Shown: one piece after another, positions 7,510 through 19,569 of the stretch
Numbering within the stretch: the stretch's first letter is position 1
Layout: each line of letters starts with the position of its first letter
Notes under the pieces: generated by a model
Seen by the model: only the letters and a program-made list of their open reading frames with translations
Told to the model about the DNA's origin: nothing
Database searches by the model: none
Source of the DNA: Alphaproteobacteria bacterium
Lineage (GTDB): Bacteria; Pseudomonadota; Alphaproteobacteria; UBA2966
Assembly (NCBI GenBank): GCA_018654745.1
Contig: JABILA010000120.1
Coordinates: 1 to 64,000, forward strand
DNA length: 64,000 nt
Direction of reading: 5' to 3'
Translations under genes and position numbers: made by a program

Positions 7510-9915
7510 ATGGATACGCCTCACATTGTAACTCTCCCGGTTTTACCCCTGCGCGATATCGTGGTGTTTCCACATATGATCGTGCCTCTGTTTGTCGGTC
7601 GCGACAAATCGGTACGGGCGCTGGAAAATGTCATGCAGGAGGATAAACAGATCCTTCTGGTGGCGCAGAAAAATGCCAGCGACGATGATCCTGTCGTTGA
7701 GGACATCAACACGGTTGGCACCATCGGTTCTGTGTTGCAGTTGCTGAAGTTGCCTGACGGAACGGTCAAGGTTCTGGTCGAAGGTGGCAGTCGCGCACGC
7801 ATTCAGTCCTACAAGGAAAATGCGGATTTCTTCGAAGCGCATGTGCAGCCGTTGCCTGAACTGGATGCTGAATCCGAACAGATCGAGGCGATGTCACGGA
7901 CTGTCATCACGCAGTTCGAACAATACGTCAAACTGAACAAAAAAATTCCGCCAGAGGTTCTGGTTTCCCTGAACCAGATTGATGAACCTGGCAAGCTGGC
8001 CGACACCGTTGCGTCCCATCTGCAGTTGAAGGTTGCTGACAAGCAGGAACTGCTGGAAATCGAATCTGTTATGGACAGGCTGGAAAAGGTCTACTCCCTG
8101 ATGGAGGGCGAAATTGGCGTCATGCAGGTTGAGAAGAAAATTCGCGGCCGGGTCAAGCGCCAGATGGAGAAGACCCAGCGCGAGTACTACCTCAATGAAC
8201 AGCTCAAGGCTATTCAGAAGGAACTCGGCGAAGGTGAAGACGGCAAGGATGAAGTAGGCGAAATTGAAGAACGCATTGCCAAGACCAAGCTGACCAAGGA
8301 AGCCCGTGAAAAGGCCGACGCCGAAGTCAAGAAATTGCGCAACATGAGCCCTATGTCAGCGGAAGCAACAGTTGTCCGCAACTATCTCGACTGGATGCTG
8401 GGTATTCCGTGGAAGAAACGCAGCAAGATCAAAAAAGACCTGAACGCTGCCGAAGCCGTACTTGATGCCGATCATTATGGTCTGGATAAGGTCAAGGAGC
8501 GCATCGTTGAGTATCTCGCTGTTCAGTTGCGGACAAAGAAACTCAAAGGCCCGATCATTTGTCTCGTTGGTCCTCCGGGCGTTGGTAAAACATCCCTGGG
8601 CAAATCGATTGCCAAGGCAACGGGTCGTAACTTTGTACGTATGTCCCTGGGTGGTGTACGCGACGAAGCTGAAATTCGTGGTCATCGCCGGACCTATATT
8701 GGCTCCATGCCTGGCAAGATCATTCAGTCCATGAAAAAGGCGAAGACCAGCAATCCGCTGATCATGCTGGACGAGATTGATAAACTTGGCGCTGATTTCC
8801 GTGGCGATCCATCATCCGCATTGCTGGAGGTTCTTGATCCGGAACAGAACAGTGCTTTCAACGACCATTATCTGGAAGTTGATTACGATCTGTCTGATGT
8901 CATGTTCATCACAACAGCCAACACGTTGCGTATTCCGGCACCGCTGCTGGATCGGATGGAAGTCATTCGTCTCTCCGGTTATACCGAGGACGAAAAAGCA
9001 GAAATTGCCAAGCAGTACCTGATTCCGAAGCAGCGTGAAAACCACGGTTTGTCGGAAGAAGAATGGAGTATTTCTGAAAGCGGCCTGCGCGATCTGATCC
9101 GTTATTACACTCGTGAAGCCGGTGTGCGTAATCTGGAGCGCGAGATCGCCAGCCTGACCCGGAAGGCGACCAAGGAAATTCTGCAAAAGAAATCCGAACA
9201 TGTTCAGGTTACCAAGCGCAATATCGACAAGTACCTTGGGCCACGACGTTTCCGGTATGGTGAAGCTGAATCCGAGGATTTGATCGGTGTCACAACTGGT
9301 ATGGCATGGACAGAAGTGGGCGGAGAATTGCTGACACTGGAATCAGTCATGCTGCCGGGCAAAGGCAAGATGAACATTACTGGCAAATTGGGTGATGTTA
9401 TGCAGGAATCAATTCAGGCAGCGGCGTCATTTGTACGCTCTCGTGCCGTTGATTTTGGTATCAAGCCGCCGTTGTTCGAAAAGAAAGACATCCATATTCA
9501 CGTGCCGGAAGGGGCAACACCGAAAGACGGACCGTCTGCCGGTGTTGGCATGGCAACGTCTATCGTTTCTGTCCTGACCCAGAACCCGGTTCGCAAGGAC
9601 GTCGCCATGACCGGCGAGATTACCTTGCGCGGGCGTGTTCTGCCGATTGGTGGCCTGAAGGAAAAACTTCTGGCGGCCCATCGCGGTGGTATCAAGACTG
9701 TCCTGATCCCGAAGGAAAATGAAAAGGACCTCGAGGAGATTCCGGACAATGTAAAACGTGGTCTGGAGATTTTGCCGGTCTCAACAGTTGATGAAGTTCT
9801 GGCAACAGCCCTGGTCAATCCGTTGGTGCCCATCGAGTGGGACGAAGAGGAAGAAGCAAAAAAAGTCGCGTCCAAAGATGAGAGTTCAGATCGGGATGGC
9901 GTCGTAACACATTGA
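7510..9915 (+). CDS. lon: ATP-dependent protease Lon
   Basis: Homo-oligomeric AAA+ protease that removes damaged and short-lived regulatory proteins. It has an N-terminal substrate domain (from about residue 7, [15 protein letters not shown]), a central coiled coil, Walker [10 protein letters not shown] (355-363) and Walker B in [10 protein letters not shown]. The C-terminal peptidase domain carries the catalytic Ser in DGPSAG (Ser676) and Lys in [14 protein letters not shown] (Lys719 by alignment to the E. coli dyad). The 801-residue length is normal. The start at ATG 7510 follows GGAAGG. It is followed directly by a strong terminator. Confidence 0.98.
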   Translation: MDTPHIVTLPVLPLRDIVVFPHMIVPLFVGRDKSVRALENVMQEDKQILLVAQKNASDDDPVVEDINTVGTIGSVLQLLKLPDGTVKVLVEGGSRARIQSYKENADFFEAHVQPLPELDAESEQIEAMSRTVITQFEQYVKLNKKIPPEVLVSLNQIDEPGKLADTVASHLQLKVADKQELLEIESVMDRLEKVYSLMEGEIGVMQVEKKIRGRVKRQMEKTQREYYLNEQLKAIQKELGEGEDGKDEVGEIEERIAKTKLTKEAREKADAEVKKLRNMSPMSAEATVVRNYLDWMLGIPWKKRSKIKKDLNAAEAVLDADHYGLDKVKERIVEYLAVQLRTKKLKGPIICLVGPPGVGKTSLGKSIAKATGRNFVRMSLGGVRDEAEIRGHRRTYIGSMPGKIIQSMKKAKTSNPLIMLDEIDKLGADFRGDPSSALLEVLDPEQNSAFNDHYLEVDYDLSDVMFITTANTLRIPAPLLDRMEVIRLSGYTEDEKAEIAKQYLIPKQRENHGLSEEEWSISESGLRDLIRYYTREAGVRNLEREIASLTRKATKEILQKKSEHVQVTKRNIDKYLGPRRFRYGEAESEDLIGVTTGMAWTEVGGELLTLESVMLPGKGKMNITGKLGDVMQESIQAAASFVRSRAVDFGIKPPLFEKKDIHIHVPEGATPKDGPSAGVGMATSIVSVLTQNPVRKDVAMTGEITLRGRVLPIGGLKEKLLAAHRGGIKTVLIPKENEKDLEEIPDNVKRGLEILPVSTVDEVLATALVNPLVPIEWDEEEEAKKVASKDESSDRDGVVTH

Positions 9916-9933
9916 GGTCATTGCTGAATAGTG

Positions 9934-9964
9934 AAAAGGGGGTGCTCGCGCGCCCCTTTTTTTT
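9934..9964 (+). terminator. Intrinsic terminator of lon
   Basis: AAAAGGGG (9934-9941) pairs with CCCCTTTT (9953-9960) around a GC-rich loop that can extend the stem, followed by a run of T to 9964. Classic form. Confidence 0.9.
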
Positions 9965-10051
9965 CCTAAAATGCAATAGAAATATAAGAAAAATTTTTTC
10001 AAAAAAGTGCTCAAAAAGCGCAGAAAACTGGGGATAACTCGCTTTTTCCCT

Positions 10052-10080
10052 TTGACGAAAAGGGTTGTCGTGCGTAAACT
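10052..10080 (+). promoter_or_regulatory. Candidate sigma-70 promoter of the HU gene
   Basis: TTGACG (10052-10057), a 17-base spacer and TAAACT (10075-10080) lie about 100 bases before the HU start, in an A/T-rich stretch after the lon terminator. The spacing and -35 match are good. Confidence 0.55.
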
Positions 10081-10180
10081 TTTCGAACTTTCAAGACAAG
10101 CAATCGCTTTTCAAGAAGTATCGATTTAAAGAACCAAAAAAGACCATCCTGGAACAACCAACTAACGAGGGGGCCCAATC

Positions 10181-10456
10181 GTGAACAAAAACGATCTAGT
10201 GGCAAACGTGGCCGAAGCGGCCGATATTTCCAAAGCAGACGCCGCCAAAGCGGTAGACGCAACATTTGATGCAGTCGCAACTGAATTGTCAGGCGGCGGC
10301 GAAGTACGTCTCGTCGGCTTTGGCACATTCAGTGTCGCCGATCGCCGCGCTTCAACGGGTCGCAACCCGCGGACAGGCGAAGCCATCCAGATTCCGGCAT
10401 CCAAGCAGCCGAAATTTAAAGCTGGTAAAGCTCTGAAAGACGCCGTGAACAACTAG
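10181..10456 (+). CDS. hupB: DNA-binding protein HU
   Basis: A 91-residue nucleoid protein of the HU/IHF family that bends and compacts DNA as a dimer. The dimer core starts [26 protein letters not shown]. The beta-arm contains the signature [22 protein letters not shown] with the intercalating Pro at the arm tip (RNPRTG). The start codon is GTG at 10181, supported by GAGGGGG a few bases upstream. It has its own promoter candidate and terminator. HU after lon is the standard arrangement in this class. Confidence 0.95.
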   Translation: MNKNDLVANVAEAADISKADAAKAVDATFDAVATELSGGGEVRLVGFGTFSVADRRASTGRNPRTGEAIQIPASKQPKFKAGKALKDAVNN

Positions 10457-10476
10457 GCTTCTTTCGAGAACAAATT

Positions 10477-10509
10477 AACGCCGGTCATTTATTTGACCGG
10501 CGTTTTTTT
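10477..10509 (+). terminator. Intrinsic terminator of the HU gene
   Basis: AACGCCGGTCA (10477-10487) and TGACCGGCGTT (10494-10504) form a perfect 11-bp stem with loop tttatt, followed by a T run. Confidence 0.93.
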
Positions 10510-10668
10510 ATGTCCGGAAATGAGGTCTTTTGGTCAGATTTGAGGAAATCTGAAGTGCCTGAACTACTAGGTGAAGGGCCTTTATGAGGGATTGAAACCT
10601 TTCCTGAAATAATCCTGATTTCAGCATTGTGTTTTGTCACGGAGTGAACTAAAAACAGCGCTTCTTCA

Positions 10669-10744
10669 GGGCGATTAGCTCAGCTGGTAGAGCGCCATGT
10701 TTACACCGTGGATGTCGGCGGTTCGAACCCGTCATCGCCCACCA
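10669..10744 (+). tRNA. tRNA-Val (anticodon UAC)
   Basis: A 76-base tRNA with encoded CCA. The acceptor stem pairs GGGCGAT with ATCGCCC. The anticodon arm is CCATG-TTTACAC-CGTGG with anticodon TAC, and the T arm carries GTTCGAAC. Confidence 0.96.
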
Positions 10745-10806
10745 GAAGAAACCTTAGTTTGTCAGGAAAATTGCCCTGACAAGCGACCCCAAAGAGGCAA
10801 ACCCGC

Positions 10807-10835
10807 TTGACACCCGAACAGGGACGTCGTACATC
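10807..10835 (+). promoter_or_regulatory. Promoter of tRNA-Asp with GC-rich discriminator
   Basis: TTGACA (10807-10812), a 17-base spacer and TACATC (10830-10835) are placed so that transcription would begin about ten bases before the tRNA. The stretch after the -10 box (ggggccgc) is GC-rich, the discriminator type linked to ppGpp control of stable RNA genes. Confidence 0.6.
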
Positions 10836-10851
10836 GGGGCCGCTTCTCAAA

Positions 10852-10928
<77 letters not shown>

Positions 10929-10958
10929 TTATCCCAGGATTATCAATATCTTAGCGAC

Positions 10959-10987
10959 AAGGCGTCGATTTTTACGGCGCCTTTTTT
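10959..10987 (+). terminator. Intrinsic terminator of tRNA-Asp
   Basis: AAGGCGTCG and CGGCGCCTT form a 9-bp stem with one T-G pair and an A/T loop, followed by cttttttg. Confidence 0.85.
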
Positions 10988-11083
10988 GCGCGTTTTTGAC
11001 GTTGGTCATGCCCGGATTCTGCTCAGGCTCGGAAAAAAAGCAAAATGGTAGTCAAGTGCGTCATTTTGTACCAATCCAGGCCT

Positions 11084-11111
11084 TTGATTCACAGATAGAG
11101 CGCACTATACT
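11084..11111 (+). promoter_or_regulatory. Candidate promoter of the nuo operon
   Basis: TTGATT (11084-11089), a 16-base spacer and TATACT (11106-11111) lie about 185 bases before nuoA. No other equally good pair was found in the gap. Confidence 0.45.
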
Positions 11112-11295
11112 GCCGCCACGTTGTCGCAGTGCAGCACAACGCCATTTTCTCTGATCGGTCAGTCTGTTGGCTGTGCCGTAACACCGAAAGTGACGTTTCC
11201 TGCAGAGCTGTGACTTTAATCATTTTGATCAACATGCGTCGTTTCTACGACAATCGCAGTGTTGATAATTGGGAGCGTAGGACGGGTACGGCGCC

Positions 11296-11661
11296 ATGGA
11301 AGAACTCCTTCTCGAATATTTGCCGATCCTGATTTTTCTGGCGGTTGCGGTTGGCCTGTCCATCGTAATGGTGCTTGCCTCTGTATTGGCAGCGCGTCAG
11401 AAACCAGATTCGGAAAAACTATCCACTTATGAATGTGGTTTCGAAGCCTTTGCCGATTCGCGGCACCGCTTTGATGTCCGCTTTTATCTTGTCGCCATCC
11501 TTTTCATCATCTTCGATCTGGAAGTGGCCTTTTTGTTTCCGTGGGCGATTACGCTGAAGGAAAACGGCATGCTGGGTTTCTGGTCGATGATGGTCTTCCT
11601 GGGGGTCCTTACCATCGGCTTTATATATGAGTGGAAAAAGGGAGCTCTGGAATGGGAGTAG
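11296..11661 (+). CDS. nuoA: NADH-quinone oxidoreductase subunit A
   Basis: Small membrane subunit of respiratory complex I near the quinone site and first gene of the nuo operon. The 121-residue protein has three membrane helices (about 8-30, 63-85, 90-110). Between the first two lies the conserved quinone-side loop with [21 protein letters not shown]. Its stop overlaps the start of nuoB. Confidence 0.97.
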   Translation: MEELLLEYLPILIFLAVAVGLSIVMVLASVLAARQKPDSEKLSTYECGFEAFADSRHRFDVRFYLVAILFIIFDLEVAFLFPWAITLKENGMLGFWSMMVFLGVLTIGFIYEWKKGALEWE

Positions 11662-12200
11662 AAACCTCTCAACTGGTCGGCGCCAATCAGGAGCTGATTA
11701 CAGATCTGGATGATCCTTTCAAGCGCATGGCGAGTGATCTGGACGACAAGGGCTTTATTATTACCGAGCTTGATAACGTCGTGAACTGGGCCCGCACGGG
11801 TTCCATGTGGTGGATGACATTTGGTCTTGCTTGTTGTGCCGTTGAAATGATGCACACCTCCATGCCGCGCTACGATCTCGAACGCTTTGGTATTGTTCCC
11901 CGTGCCTCACCACGTCAGTCAGATGTGATGATTGTGGCCGGAACGCTGACCAACAAAATGGCCCCGGCCATGCGCAAGGTTTACGACCAGATGGCTGAAC
12001 CGCGCTGGGTCATTTCCATGGGCAGTTGCGCCAATGGTGGTGGCTATTATCACTATTCCTATTCCGTGGTGCGTGGCTGTGACCGGATTGTACCGGTCGA
12101 CATTTATGTACCTGGTTGTCCGCCCACAGCTGAAGCTTTGTTGTATGGCATTCTGCAATTGCAGAAAAAGATACGCCGTACTGGCTCCATCCTGCGTTAG
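11652..12200 (+). CDS. nuoB: NADH-quinone oxidoreductase subunit B
   Basis: Carries iron-sulfur cluster N2, the last electron carrier before quinone in complex I. The ligands are visible in [17 protein letters not shown] and YVPGCPP. I place the start at ATG 11652 (182 residues), which overlaps the nuoA stop and has GGGAG upstream; the ORF track uses ATG 11631, adding seven residues. The protein sits on the inner face of the membrane between NuoD and the membrane arm. Confidence 0.96.
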   Translation: MGVETSQLVGANQELITDLDDPFKRMASDLDDKGFIITELDNVVNWARTGSMWWMTFGLACCAVEMMHTSMPRYDLERFGIVPRASPRQSDVMIVAGTLTNKMAPAMRKVYDQMAEPRWVISMGSCANGGGYYHYSYSVVRGCDRIVPVDIYVPGCPPTAEALLYGILQLQKKIRRTGSILR

Positions 12201-12243
12201 CCGTTCGCACAGATAATCAAGGTTTCTCCCCAAGGTATTTAAA

Positions 12244-12855
12244 ATGGACGAAGCGCTTATTGAACTTGGCGAATATATCGCCGCCGCACAGCCGGATGCT
12301 GTGAATTCGACGACCATCGAACATGGGCAGCTGACTTTGCATGCCAATGCCGCGGATGTCGCGAAGTTGCTGACGTTTCTGCGAGATGACAGTAATTGCC
12401 AGATGAAAATTCTGACAGATTTGTTCGGAATCGACTGGCCTGAGCGTGAACTGCGTTTCGACGTGGTCTACAACCTGTTGTCGATGACCCACAACCAGCG
12501 GGTTCGCATCAAGATCCAGACAGACGAGCGGACACCTGTCCCGACGATGACAACGGTTTACAGTGCCGCAGGCTGGTTCGAACGCGAAGCCTGGGACATG
12601 TACGGGATTATGTTTGACGGTAATCCGGATCTGCGCCGCTTGTTGACCGACTATGGTTTCGAAGGCCATCCCATGCGCAAAGATTTCCCACTGACGGGTT
12701 ATGTCGAATTGCGTTATGACGACGAGCAAAAACGGGTCGTATATGAGCCCGTGCAACTGACACAGGAATTCCGCAGCTTTGATTTCGAAAGCCCCTGGGA
12801 GGGCGCGAATTATGTGCTGCCGGGTGACGAAAAAGCCGAAGAGGGTGCTTCCTGA
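12244..12855 (+). CDS. nuoC: NADH-quinone oxidoreductase subunit C
   Basis: The 30-kDa subunit of the complex I peripheral arm (203 residues). It has no cofactor and stabilises NuoD and NuoB. The family signature is [20 protein letters not shown] followed by [15 protein letters not shown] (about residues 117-160). NuoC is separate from NuoD here, unlike the fused NuoCD of enterobacteria. The stop overlaps the nuoD start by one base. Confidence 0.97.
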   Translation: MDEALIELGEYIAAAQPDAVNSTTIEHGQLTLHANAADVAKLLTFLRDDSNCQMKILTDLFGIDWPERELRFDVVYNLLSMTHNQRVRIKIQTDERTPVPTMTTVYSAAGWFEREAWDMYGIMFDGNPDLRRLLTDYGFEGHPMRKDFPLTGYVELRYDDEQKRVVYEPVQLTQEFRSFDFESPWEGANYVLPGDEKAEEGAS

Positions 12856-14033
12856 TGGGTGAAGTCCAAATCAGCAACTACACCATGAACCTTGGGCCGC
12901 AGCATCCTGCGGCGCATGGTGTGTTACGCCTGGTCCTTGAAATGGATGGCGAAGTCATCGAACGGGCGGACCCGCACGTCGGCCTTTTGCATCGTGGCAC
13001 TGAAAAACTGATCGAGCATAAAACCTATCTGCAATCGATCCCATATTTCGATCGCCTCGATTATGTTTCGATGATGTGCCAGGAACATTCTTTTGTTCTG
13101 GCCGCCGAAAAGCTTCTGGGCCTCGAAGTACCGCAGCGTGGTCAATATATTCGTGTCATGTTCTCGGAACTGACCCGCATCATGAACCACCTGATGAATG
13201 TTCTCTCTCAGGCTATGGACGTTGGTGCCATGACACCGATGTTGTGGGGCTTTGAACAACGCGAAATCCTGATGGAATTCTACGAGCGTGTGTCCGGCGC
13301 CCGGATGCATGCGGCATACTTCCGTGTTGGCGGCGTGCATCGCGATCTGCCTGCTGGATTGCTGGAAGATATCGCGGATTGGTGTGAAACTTTCCCGAAG
13401 ATCATTGAAGACATCGAGACGATGCTGACGGAAAACCGTATTTTCAAGCAGCGTAACGTGAATATCGGTGTGATCAGCCACGAAGACGCCATGGATTGGG
13501 GTTTCTCCGGTGTCATGATCCGTGGTTCTGGTGCTGCATGGGATTTACGCAAATCCCAACCTTACGAAGTTTACGACAAAATGGACTTTGATATTCCTGT
13601 CGGCGTACACGGCGATTGTTATGATCGTTATGTCTGTCGGATCGAGGAAATGTATCAAAGCTTGCGCATCATCAAGCAATGTATTGCACAAATGCCCGAC
13701 GGTCCGGTATCTGCAACTGAACACAAGGTCGTGCCGCCAAGCCGTGCCGAGATGAAGTCATCCATGGAAGCTCTGATCCATCACTTCAAATTATTCACCG
13801 AAGGCTTCTCAGTGCCGGCGGGGGAGGTTTACACCGCCGTCGAAGCACCGAAGGGCGAGTTTGGTGTGCATCTGGTGGCGGATGGCAGTTCCAAACCCTA
13901 TCGCTGCAAAATTAAATCCCCGGCCTATTCGCATCTTCAGGCTTTTGACTTTTTAACCAAGGGCCACATGTTGGCGGATAGTGTCGCCGTCATCGGTACC
14001 CTCGATATTGTGTTCGGTGAGATTGACCGATGA
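12855..14033 (+). CDS. nuoD: NADH-quinone oxidoreductase subunit D
   Basis: The 49-kDa subunit that forms most of the quinone-binding pocket, related to the large subunit of NiFe hydrogenases. The 392 residues include the conserved [13 protein letters not shown] near the N-terminus, [12 protein letters not shown], and the C-terminal DIVFGEIDR. The start ATG shares a base with the nuoC stop. Confidence 0.98.
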   Translation: MGEVQISNYTMNLGPQHPAAHGVLRLVLEMDGEVIERADPHVGLLHRGTEKLIEHKTYLQSIPYFDRLDYVSMMCQEHSFVLAAEKLLGLEVPQRGQYIRVMFSELTRIMNHLMNVLSQAMDVGAMTPMLWGFEQREILMEFYERVSGARMHAAYFRVGGVHRDLPAGLLEDIADWCETFPKIIEDIETMLTENRIFKQRNVNIGVISHEDAMDWGFSGVMIRGSGAAWDLRKSQPYEVYDKMDFDIPVGVHGDCYDRYVCRIEEMYQSLRIIKQCIAQMPDGPVSATEHKVVPPSRAEMKSSMEALIHHFKLFTEGFSVPAGEVYTAVEAPKGEFGVHLVADGSSKPYRCKIKSPAYSHLQAFDFLTKGHMLADSVAVIGTLDIVFGEIDR

Positions 14034-14620
14034 GTAACAAAAAAGAAGCTTTCGCTTTCACCCCGGAAATGGAAGAAAAAGCACAGAACTTCCTGGCCCG
14101 GTATCCAAAAGACCGTTCTGCCAGTGCAGTGATGCCGTTGCTTGATCTGGCTCAACGCCAGAATGGCGGCTGGCTCAGCCAGGCAGGTATGGACTACGTG
14201 GCTGATCGCCTGGGACTTGCTCCCATTCGTGTCTACGAGGTCGCCACCTTTTATTCCATGTATAAACTCAAACCCATTGGCAAGGTCCATGTTCAGGTTT
14301 GCACCACGACACCTTGCTGGTTACGTGGCTCGGATGAAGTCGTCGGCACTTGCAAGGATGTTCTTGGTATCGGCATGGGCGAGACTACTGAGGACGGAAA
14401 GTTCTCACTGGCCGAAGTCGAATGCCTTGGCGCTTGCGTCAATGCCCCGTTGATCCAGGTCGGTGACGATTATTATGAAGACCTTGATGCTGCCAGCACC
14501 AAGGCTTTACTTGAAGCTTTCAAGCGCGGTGACGAGGTCAAGGCCGGTCCCCAGGTGGACCGCCAGACATCGGCTCCCGTTGGTGGACCGAAGACCCTTA
14601 CCAATGCGGAGCAAGGCTGA
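14030..14620 (+). CDS. nuoE: NADH-quinone oxidoreductase subunit E
   Basis: The 24-kDa subunit with binuclear cluster N1a, part of the NADH dehydrogenase module with NuoF and NuoG. The thioredoxin-like [2Fe-2S] domain shows the ligand pairs in [11 protein letters not shown] and [10 protein letters not shown]. The 196-residue length is normal for the class; the final 30 residues are a variable tail. It overlaps nuoD by four bases and nuoF by one. Confidence 0.97.
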   Translation: MSNKKEAFAFTPEMEEKAQNFLARYPKDRSASAVMPLLDLAQRQNGGWLSQAGMDYVADRLGLAPIRVYEVATFYSMYKLKPIGKVHVQVCTTTPCWLRGSDEVVGTCKDVLGIGMGETTEDGKFSLAEVECLGACVNAPLIQVGDDYYEDLDAASTKALLEAFKRGDEVKAGPQVDRQTSAPVGGPKTLTNAEQG

Positions 14621-15927
14621 TGTTGCAAGATAAAGACCGCATTTTCACCAATCTTTACGGTATCAATTCGCCGTTCCTCGATGGCGCAAAATCGCGCGGC
14701 GACTGGGATGGTACCAAGGCCATTATGGACAAGGGCCGCGACTGGATCATCGACGAGATGAAAACGTCGTCGCTGCGTGGACGTGGTGGTGCCGGTTTCC
14801 CGGCCGGAATCAAATGGTCGTTTATGCCGAAGGAACCTGGTGAAAAGCCAGGCTACCTGGTGGTCAACGCCGATGAGGGCGAGCCTGGCACCTGTAAGGA
14901 TCGTGACATCATCCGTCATGATCCACACAAGCTTGTTGAGGGCTGCTTGCTGGCCGGTTTCGCCATGGGTGCAGTGGCTGCCTACATTTATATTCGCGGT
15001 GAATTCTATCGTGAATATGAAGTTCTGCAGGGCGCGATCGACGAAGCATACGAAGCTGGTCTGATCGGTGAAAATGCCTGCGGTTCCGGGTACAAATATG
15101 ACATCTACGTTCACCGCGGCATGGGTGCTTATATATGTGGTGAAGAGACGGCCTTGATCGAAAGCCTTGAAGGCAAAAAAGGTCAACCCAGACTGAAGCC
15201 ACCGTTTCCAGCAGCCTGTGGTCTTTATGGCTGCCCGACCACTGTGAACAATGTTGAAACCATTGCGGTTGCACCGACGATCCTGCGCCGCGGCGGTTCC
15301 TGGTTTGCCGGTCTTGGTCGCGAAAACAACACTGGTACGAAAGTGTTCTGTATTTCCGGCCATGTGAATAACCCCTGCAATGTCGAAGAGGAAATGGGCA
15401 TTCCGCTCAAGGAACTCATCGAAAAGCATGCGGGTGGTGTACGGGGTGGCTGGGACAATTTGCTGGGCATCATTCCCGGTGGCTCGTCCGTGCCGATCCT
15501 GACCAAGGCAACCTGCGATAATGTGCTGATGGATTTTGACAGTCTCAAAGCCGAAGGCTCCGGCCTTGGTACAGCAGCGGTGATTGTCATGGATAAATCC
15601 ACGGATATCGTCCGGGCAATTGCACGTTTGTCTAAATTCTACATGCATGAAAGTTGCGGACAATGCACGCCGTGTCGTGAAGGCACAGGCTGGATGTCCC
15701 GGGTCATGGACCGTCTGGTCGATGGCGAAGCCAATATCGAGGAAATTGATCTTCTTCAGGAAGTCACCAAGCAAGTCGAAGGCCACACTATTTGTGCGCT
15801 GGGTGACGCGGCTGCGTGGCCAATTCAGGGATTGATCAAGAATTTCCGCCCTGAAATCGAACGCCGCATTGTGGCGCGTAAACTTGAGCAGGGTGAGGGC
15901 GCTAGCGCTTCACCTGAAGCTGCGTAA
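14620..15927 (+). CDS. nuoF: NADH-quinone oxidoreductase subunit F
   Basis: The NADH- and FMN-binding subunit (435 residues) where electrons enter complex I. It shows the glycine-rich nucleotide site [13 protein letters not shown] (about 52-64), the FMN-side loop [15 protein letters not shown], and the [4Fe-4S] N3 motif [12 protein letters not shown] (about 345-356) with the fourth Cys in HTICALGD. The long minus-strand frame here is a shadow. Confidence 0.98.
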   Translation: MLQDKDRIFTNLYGINSPFLDGAKSRGDWDGTKAIMDKGRDWIIDEMKTSSLRGRGGAGFPAGIKWSFMPKEPGEKPGYLVVNADEGEPGTCKDRDIIRHDPHKLVEGCLLAGFAMGAVAAYIYIRGEFYREYEVLQGAIDEAYEAGLIGENACGSGYKYDIYVHRGMGAYICGEETALIESLEGKKGQPRLKPPFPAACGLYGCPTTVNNVETIAVAPTILRRGGSWFAGLGRENNTGTKVFCISGHVNNPCNVEEEMGIPLKELIEKHAGGVRGGWDNLLGIIPGGSSVPILTKATCDNVLMDFDSLKAEGSGLGTAAVIVMDKSTDIVRAIARLSKFYMHESCGQCTPCREGTGWMSRVMDRLVDGEANIEEIDLLQEVTKQVEGHTICALGDAAAWPIQGLIKNFRPEIERRIVARKLEQGEGASASPEAA

Positions 15928-15942
15928 GGTAAGGAAGCACCA

Positions 15943-18009
15943 ATGCCGACATTGACAGTCGACGGCATCGAAGTAACCGTAGAACCCGGTCAAACCGTTC
16001 TCCAGGCTTGTGAAGCAGTGGGCGTGGAAATTCCTCGTTTCTGCTATCACGACCGCCTGGAAATTGCCGGTAACTGCCGCATGTGCCTGGTGGAGATGGA
16101 AGGTGGACCTCCCAAGCCCATCGCCAGTTGCGCTATGCCAGCCGGTGATAACATGGTGATCAAGACCAACACCCCGGCGGTCAAAAAAGCCCGCGAAGGT
16201 GTGATGGAATTCCTGCTGATAAATCACCCGCTTGATTGCCCGATTTGCGATCAGGGTGGCGAGTGTGATCTGCAAGATCAGTCCATGGCTTATGGCAAGG
16301 ATCATAGCCGCTACCACGAAGTCAAACGTGCGGTGAAAGACAAGAACCTGGGCCCCCTGATCAAAACAACGATGACGCGGTGTATTCATTGCACTCGTTG
16401 TGTGCGGTTCATTACTGATGTTGCCGGTGTTGAAGAACTGGGTGCCGTCTTCCGGGGTGAGCACACCGAGATCGGTACCTACGTTGAAGCCGCTTTGACT
16501 TCCGAATTGCAGGGCAACCTGATTGATCTTTGTCCTGTCGGTGCACTGACCTCCAAACCCTATGCCTTTACGGCCCGGCCCTGGGAGCTACGCCACACCG
16601 AAACGATCGACGTACATGACGCTGTCGGCTCCAACATTCGTGTTGATACACGCGGCCGACAAGTCATGCGGGTCTTGCCGTTACTGAACGAAGACATCAA
16701 CGAAGAATGGATTTCCGACAAAACCCGCTTCGCCTGTGATGGCCTCGCCAAACGCCGTCTTGATGCCGTTTATGTCAAGCGCGATGGCAAGCTACAACAA
16801 AGCAGCTGGGATGCAGGTTTTGATGCCGTCAAGGAACGCCTTGAAGGTCTTGAAGGCAGTAAGATTGCTGCCATCGCCGGAGACCTGGCATGCGCCGAAT
16901 CAATGACGGCGCTTAAGGATCTGATGTCGGCTTTGGGCTCTGCCAATATCGATTGTCGCCAGGATGGCGCAAAAATCGGTAATGGCGCACGCGGTGGATA
17001 TCTGTTCAATACGACAATCGCCGGTATCGAAAATGCCGACTTCTGCTTACTGGTCGGTACAGACCCTCGCCATGAAGCCAGTATCCTGAACGCACGATTG
17101 CGCAAGCGCTATCTGAAGGGTGATTTCACCATTTATTCAGTTGGTGCCGAATTGGATGCGACCTATCCGGTGACGGAACTGGGTGCCGGATCAGACGTGT
17201 TGAAGGAAATCATTGCCGGTCGTCATGATGTATGCGCGCGGATGGTTGAGGCTGAACGCGGCATGATAATTGTTGGTCAGGACGCTCTGGCTCGCAGTGA
17301 TGGCGAACAGGTTTTGGCCGGGTTGAAAACCATTGCCGAAAAAACAGACATCGTGACCAGCGACTGGAACGGATTTAACGTACTGCACAATGCTGCGGCG
17401 CGCGTTGCCGGACTTGACCTTGGAATGATCCCGGGCGAAGGCGGTCTGGATGTCGCTGGTATTCAGTCTGCAGCCGGGAAGGGCGATCTTGATGTCGTTT
17501 TCCTGTTGGGCGCTGATGAAATTGACACCAGTGTCTTTGGAAATGCCTTTGTCGTTTATATCGGCAGCCACGGTGACAACGGTGCGCATCATGCCGACGT
17601 TGTTCTGCCGGCTGCTGCATATACCGAAAAGCCTGGTACCTATGTGAATACCGAAGGCCGGGTGCAACGGACTGAACGGGCAGCGTTCCCGCCAGGCGAT
17701 GGTCGTGAAGACTGGACCATCCTTCGAGCTTTGTCCGAGCGGCTGGGACAAACATTGCCTTATGACAGCTTGCCTGAATTACGTGCGCGCATGATTGAAA
17801 TTGCGCCGCAACTGGCATCGATAGACGAAATTACCACGACGGAGTGGGGCGACTTCGGCAAGGCAGGTGATCTGTCTGCGGACGCCTTTGAAGGGTCCGG
17901 CACCAGCTATTACCTCAGCAACCCGATTTGCCGGGCTTCTGACACGATGGCGGAATGTTCGGACCTGAGTACGAATACAGCGGGAGGGGCGACCGGTACC
18001 CATGGTTGA
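15943..18009 (+). CDS. nuoG: NADH-quinone oxidoreductase subunit G
   Basis: The 75-kDa subunit (688 residues) with several iron-sulfur clusters and a molybdopterin-oxidoreductase-like domain that no longer binds molybdenum. The N-terminal [2Fe-2S] ferredoxin domain has [20 protein letters not shown], followed by the His/Cys N5 site in [19 protein letters not shown] and the N4 site CIHCTRC. The C-terminal two thirds form the molybdopterin-fold domain. It overlaps nuoH by eight bases. Confidence 0.97.
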   Translation: MPTLTVDGIEVTVEPGQTVLQACEAVGVEIPRFCYHDRLEIAGNCRMCLVEMEGGPPKPIASCAMPAGDNMVIKTNTPAVKKAREGVMEFLLINHPLDCPICDQGGECDLQDQSMAYGKDHSRYHEVKRAVKDKNLGPLIKTTMTRCIHCTRCVRFITDVAGVEELGAVFRGEHTEIGTYVEAALTSELQGNLIDLCPVGALTSKPYAFTARPWELRHTETIDVHDAVGSNIRVDTRGRQVMRVLPLLNEDINEEWISDKTRFACDGLAKRRLDAVYVKRDGKLQQSSWDAGFDAVKERLEGLEGSKIAAIAGDLACAESMTALKDLMSALGSANIDCRQDGAKIGNGARGGYLFNTTIAGIENADFCLLVGTDPRHEASILNARLRKRYLKGDFTIYSVGAELDATYPVTELGAGSDVLKEIIAGRHDVCARMVEAERGMIIVGQDALARSDGEQVLAGLKTIAEKTDIVTSDWNGFNVLHNAAARVAGLDLGMIPGEGGLDVAGIQSAAGKGDLDVVFLLGADEIDTSVFGNAFVVYIGSHGDNGAHHADVVLPAAAYTEKPGTYVNTEGRVQRTERAAFPPGDGREDWTILRALSERLGQTLPYDSLPELRARMIEIAPQLASIDEITTTEWGDFGKAGDLSADAFEGSGTSYYLSNPICRASDTMAECSDLSTNTAGGATGTHG

Positions 18010-19009
18010 GCTCTGGAACATATATATTTGGCCCCTGATCTGGATTCTGGCCAAAATTCTGCTGATCGTTATTCCGTTGTTTCTGGCGGTCGCCTATCTC
18101 GTTTGGTCTGAACGCAAGGTGATCGGTCTGATGCAGCAACGCATGGGCCCCAACATTGTTGGTCCCTGGGGAATCTGGCAATCCTTTGCCGACGTTCTCA
18201 AGCTGCTGTTGAAAGAAACAATCCTGCCAACAGGTGCCAACAAGATTGTCTTCCTGATAGCGCCAATGCTGACCTTTGTCCTGGCCTTTGTGGCCTGGGC
18301 GGTTATTCCGGTTGGTGAAGGCTGGGTGCTGGCCAACATTAATGTCGGCATTATGTATCTGTTCGCAATTTCCTCGCTGGGTGTCTATGGCATTGTCATG
18401 GCCGGTTGGGCGTCGAACTCACGATATTCATTCCTTGGTGCCATGCGCTCTGCAGCGCAGATGGTGTCCTACGAAATCTCCATGGGTCTGGTCATCGTGA
18501 CCGTACTGATGTGTGTCGGTTCCCTGAACCTGACGGACATTGTAGAGGCCCAGCGGACGGTCTGGTATGTTGTACCGCTGCTGCCAATGGCGGTCGTGTT
18601 CTTCATCTCGACCCTGGCAGAAACAAACCGGCATCCGTTTGACTTGCCGGAGGCCGAGGCCGAGTTGGTCGCTGGATATCAAACTGAATATTCAGCCATG
18701 TCCTTTGCTTTGTTCTTTGTTGGTGAATACGCCAACATGATCATGATGAGCAGCATGACGGTGATCCTGTTCCTGGGTGGCTGGTTGCCGCCGATGGATA
18801 TTGCGCCGTTCAACTGGTTGCCAGGACCCTTGTGGTTTGGCATCAAGGTTGCTGCCATCCTGTTCATATTTATCTGGTGTCGCGCCGCCTTCCCACGTTA
18901 TCGCTATGATCAGCTGATGCGTCTGGGGTGGAAAGTGTTCCTGCCAATGTCCTTATTGTGGGTTGTTGGTACGGCTGGCGTGCTCGTTGCTTTTGATCTG
19001 GCGCCATAG
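18002..19009 (+). CDS. nuoH: NADH-quinone oxidoreductase subunit H
   Basis: Membrane subunit (335 residues, about eight helices) linking the quinone chamber to the proton-pumping arm. Signatures are [15 protein letters not shown] (about 38-52) and the acidic loop [21 protein letters not shown] (about 203-225), which contributes to the quinone tunnel. Confidence 0.98.
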   Translation: MVELWNIYIWPLIWILAKILLIVIPLFLAVAYLVWSERKVIGLMQQRMGPNIVGPWGIWQSFADVLKLLLKETILPTGANKIVFLIAPMLTFVLAFVAWAVIPVGEGWVLANINVGIMYLFAISSLGVYGIVMAGWASNSRYSFLGAMRSAAQMVSYEISMGLVIVTVLMCVGSLNLTDIVEAQRTVWYVVPLLPMAVVFFISTLAETNRHPFDLPEAEAELVAGYQTEYSAMSFALFFVGEYANMIMMSSMTVILFLGGWLPPMDIAPFNWLPGPLWFGIKVAAILFIFIWCRAAFPRYRYDQLMRLGWKVFLPMSLLWVVGTAGVLVAFDLAP

Positions 19010-19023
19010 GGAGGGAATAAGCG

Positions 19024-19512
19024 ATGTCATTTATTCAACGCAATGTCCGGACCTGGATGCTGACCGAACTTTTGACCGGTATGGCCAAGTCCTTCAGCTA
19101 TATGTTCAAGCGCCGCTCGACCATTAACTACCCTTATGAAAAAGGTCCGCTCAGCCCGCGTTTCCGAGGCGAACATGCGCTGCGTCGGTATGCATCCGGT
19201 GAAGAACGCTGCATCGCTTGCAAATTATGCGAAGCCGTTTGCCCGGCCCAGGCCATCACCATTGAGGCTGAACCACGTGAAGATGGCAGCCGTCGGACCA
19301 CACGCTATGACCTCGACATGACCAAATGCATCTATTGCGGCTTCTGTCAGGAAGCCTGCCCGGTTGATGCCATCGTCGAAGGCCCGAACTTTGAATATGC
19401 CACCGAGACCCGGGAGGAGCTTTTCTATAACAAGGACAAGTTGCTCGCGAATGGTGATCGCTGGGAAAACGAAATTGCTGCCAACATCGCAGTCGATACG
19501 CCTTACCGTTAA
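19024..19512 (+). CDS. nuoI: NADH-quinone oxidoreductase subunit I
   Basis: The 23-kDa subunit (162 residues) carrying clusters N6a and N6b. Two ferredoxin-type motifs are visible, [12 protein letters not shown] and [12 protein letters not shown], each followed by the usual Pro. It relays electrons from NuoG to NuoB. Confidence 0.98.
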   Translation: MSFIQRNVRTWMLTELLTGMAKSFSYMFKRRSTINYPYEKGPLSPRFRGEHALRRYASGEERCIACKLCEAVCPAQAITIEAEPREDGSRRTTRYDLDMTKCIYCGFCQEACPVDAIVEGPNFEYATETREELFYNKDKLLANGDRWENEIAANIAVDTPYR

Positions 19513-19569
19513 GGCCAGGAAAGTGAAAATGAAGGTTATTCGGATGTCTAATATCGGGAGGACGCAGCC

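Larger units (their letters stand above)
10929..11295 (+). other. Intergenic region between tRNA-Asp and nuoA
   Basis: These 367 bases hold the tRNA-Asp terminator (10959-10987) and a candidate promoter for the nuo operon (11084-11111), both listed separately. The ORFs of the track in this stretch overlap the tRNA or have no protein-like composition, and I do not call them genes. Confidence 0.6.

Noticed and set aside
14473-15786. 437-aa minus-strand ORF across nuoF
   Set aside because: Fully antisense to nuoF, whose cofactor motifs are intact. The long open frame reflects codon usage.
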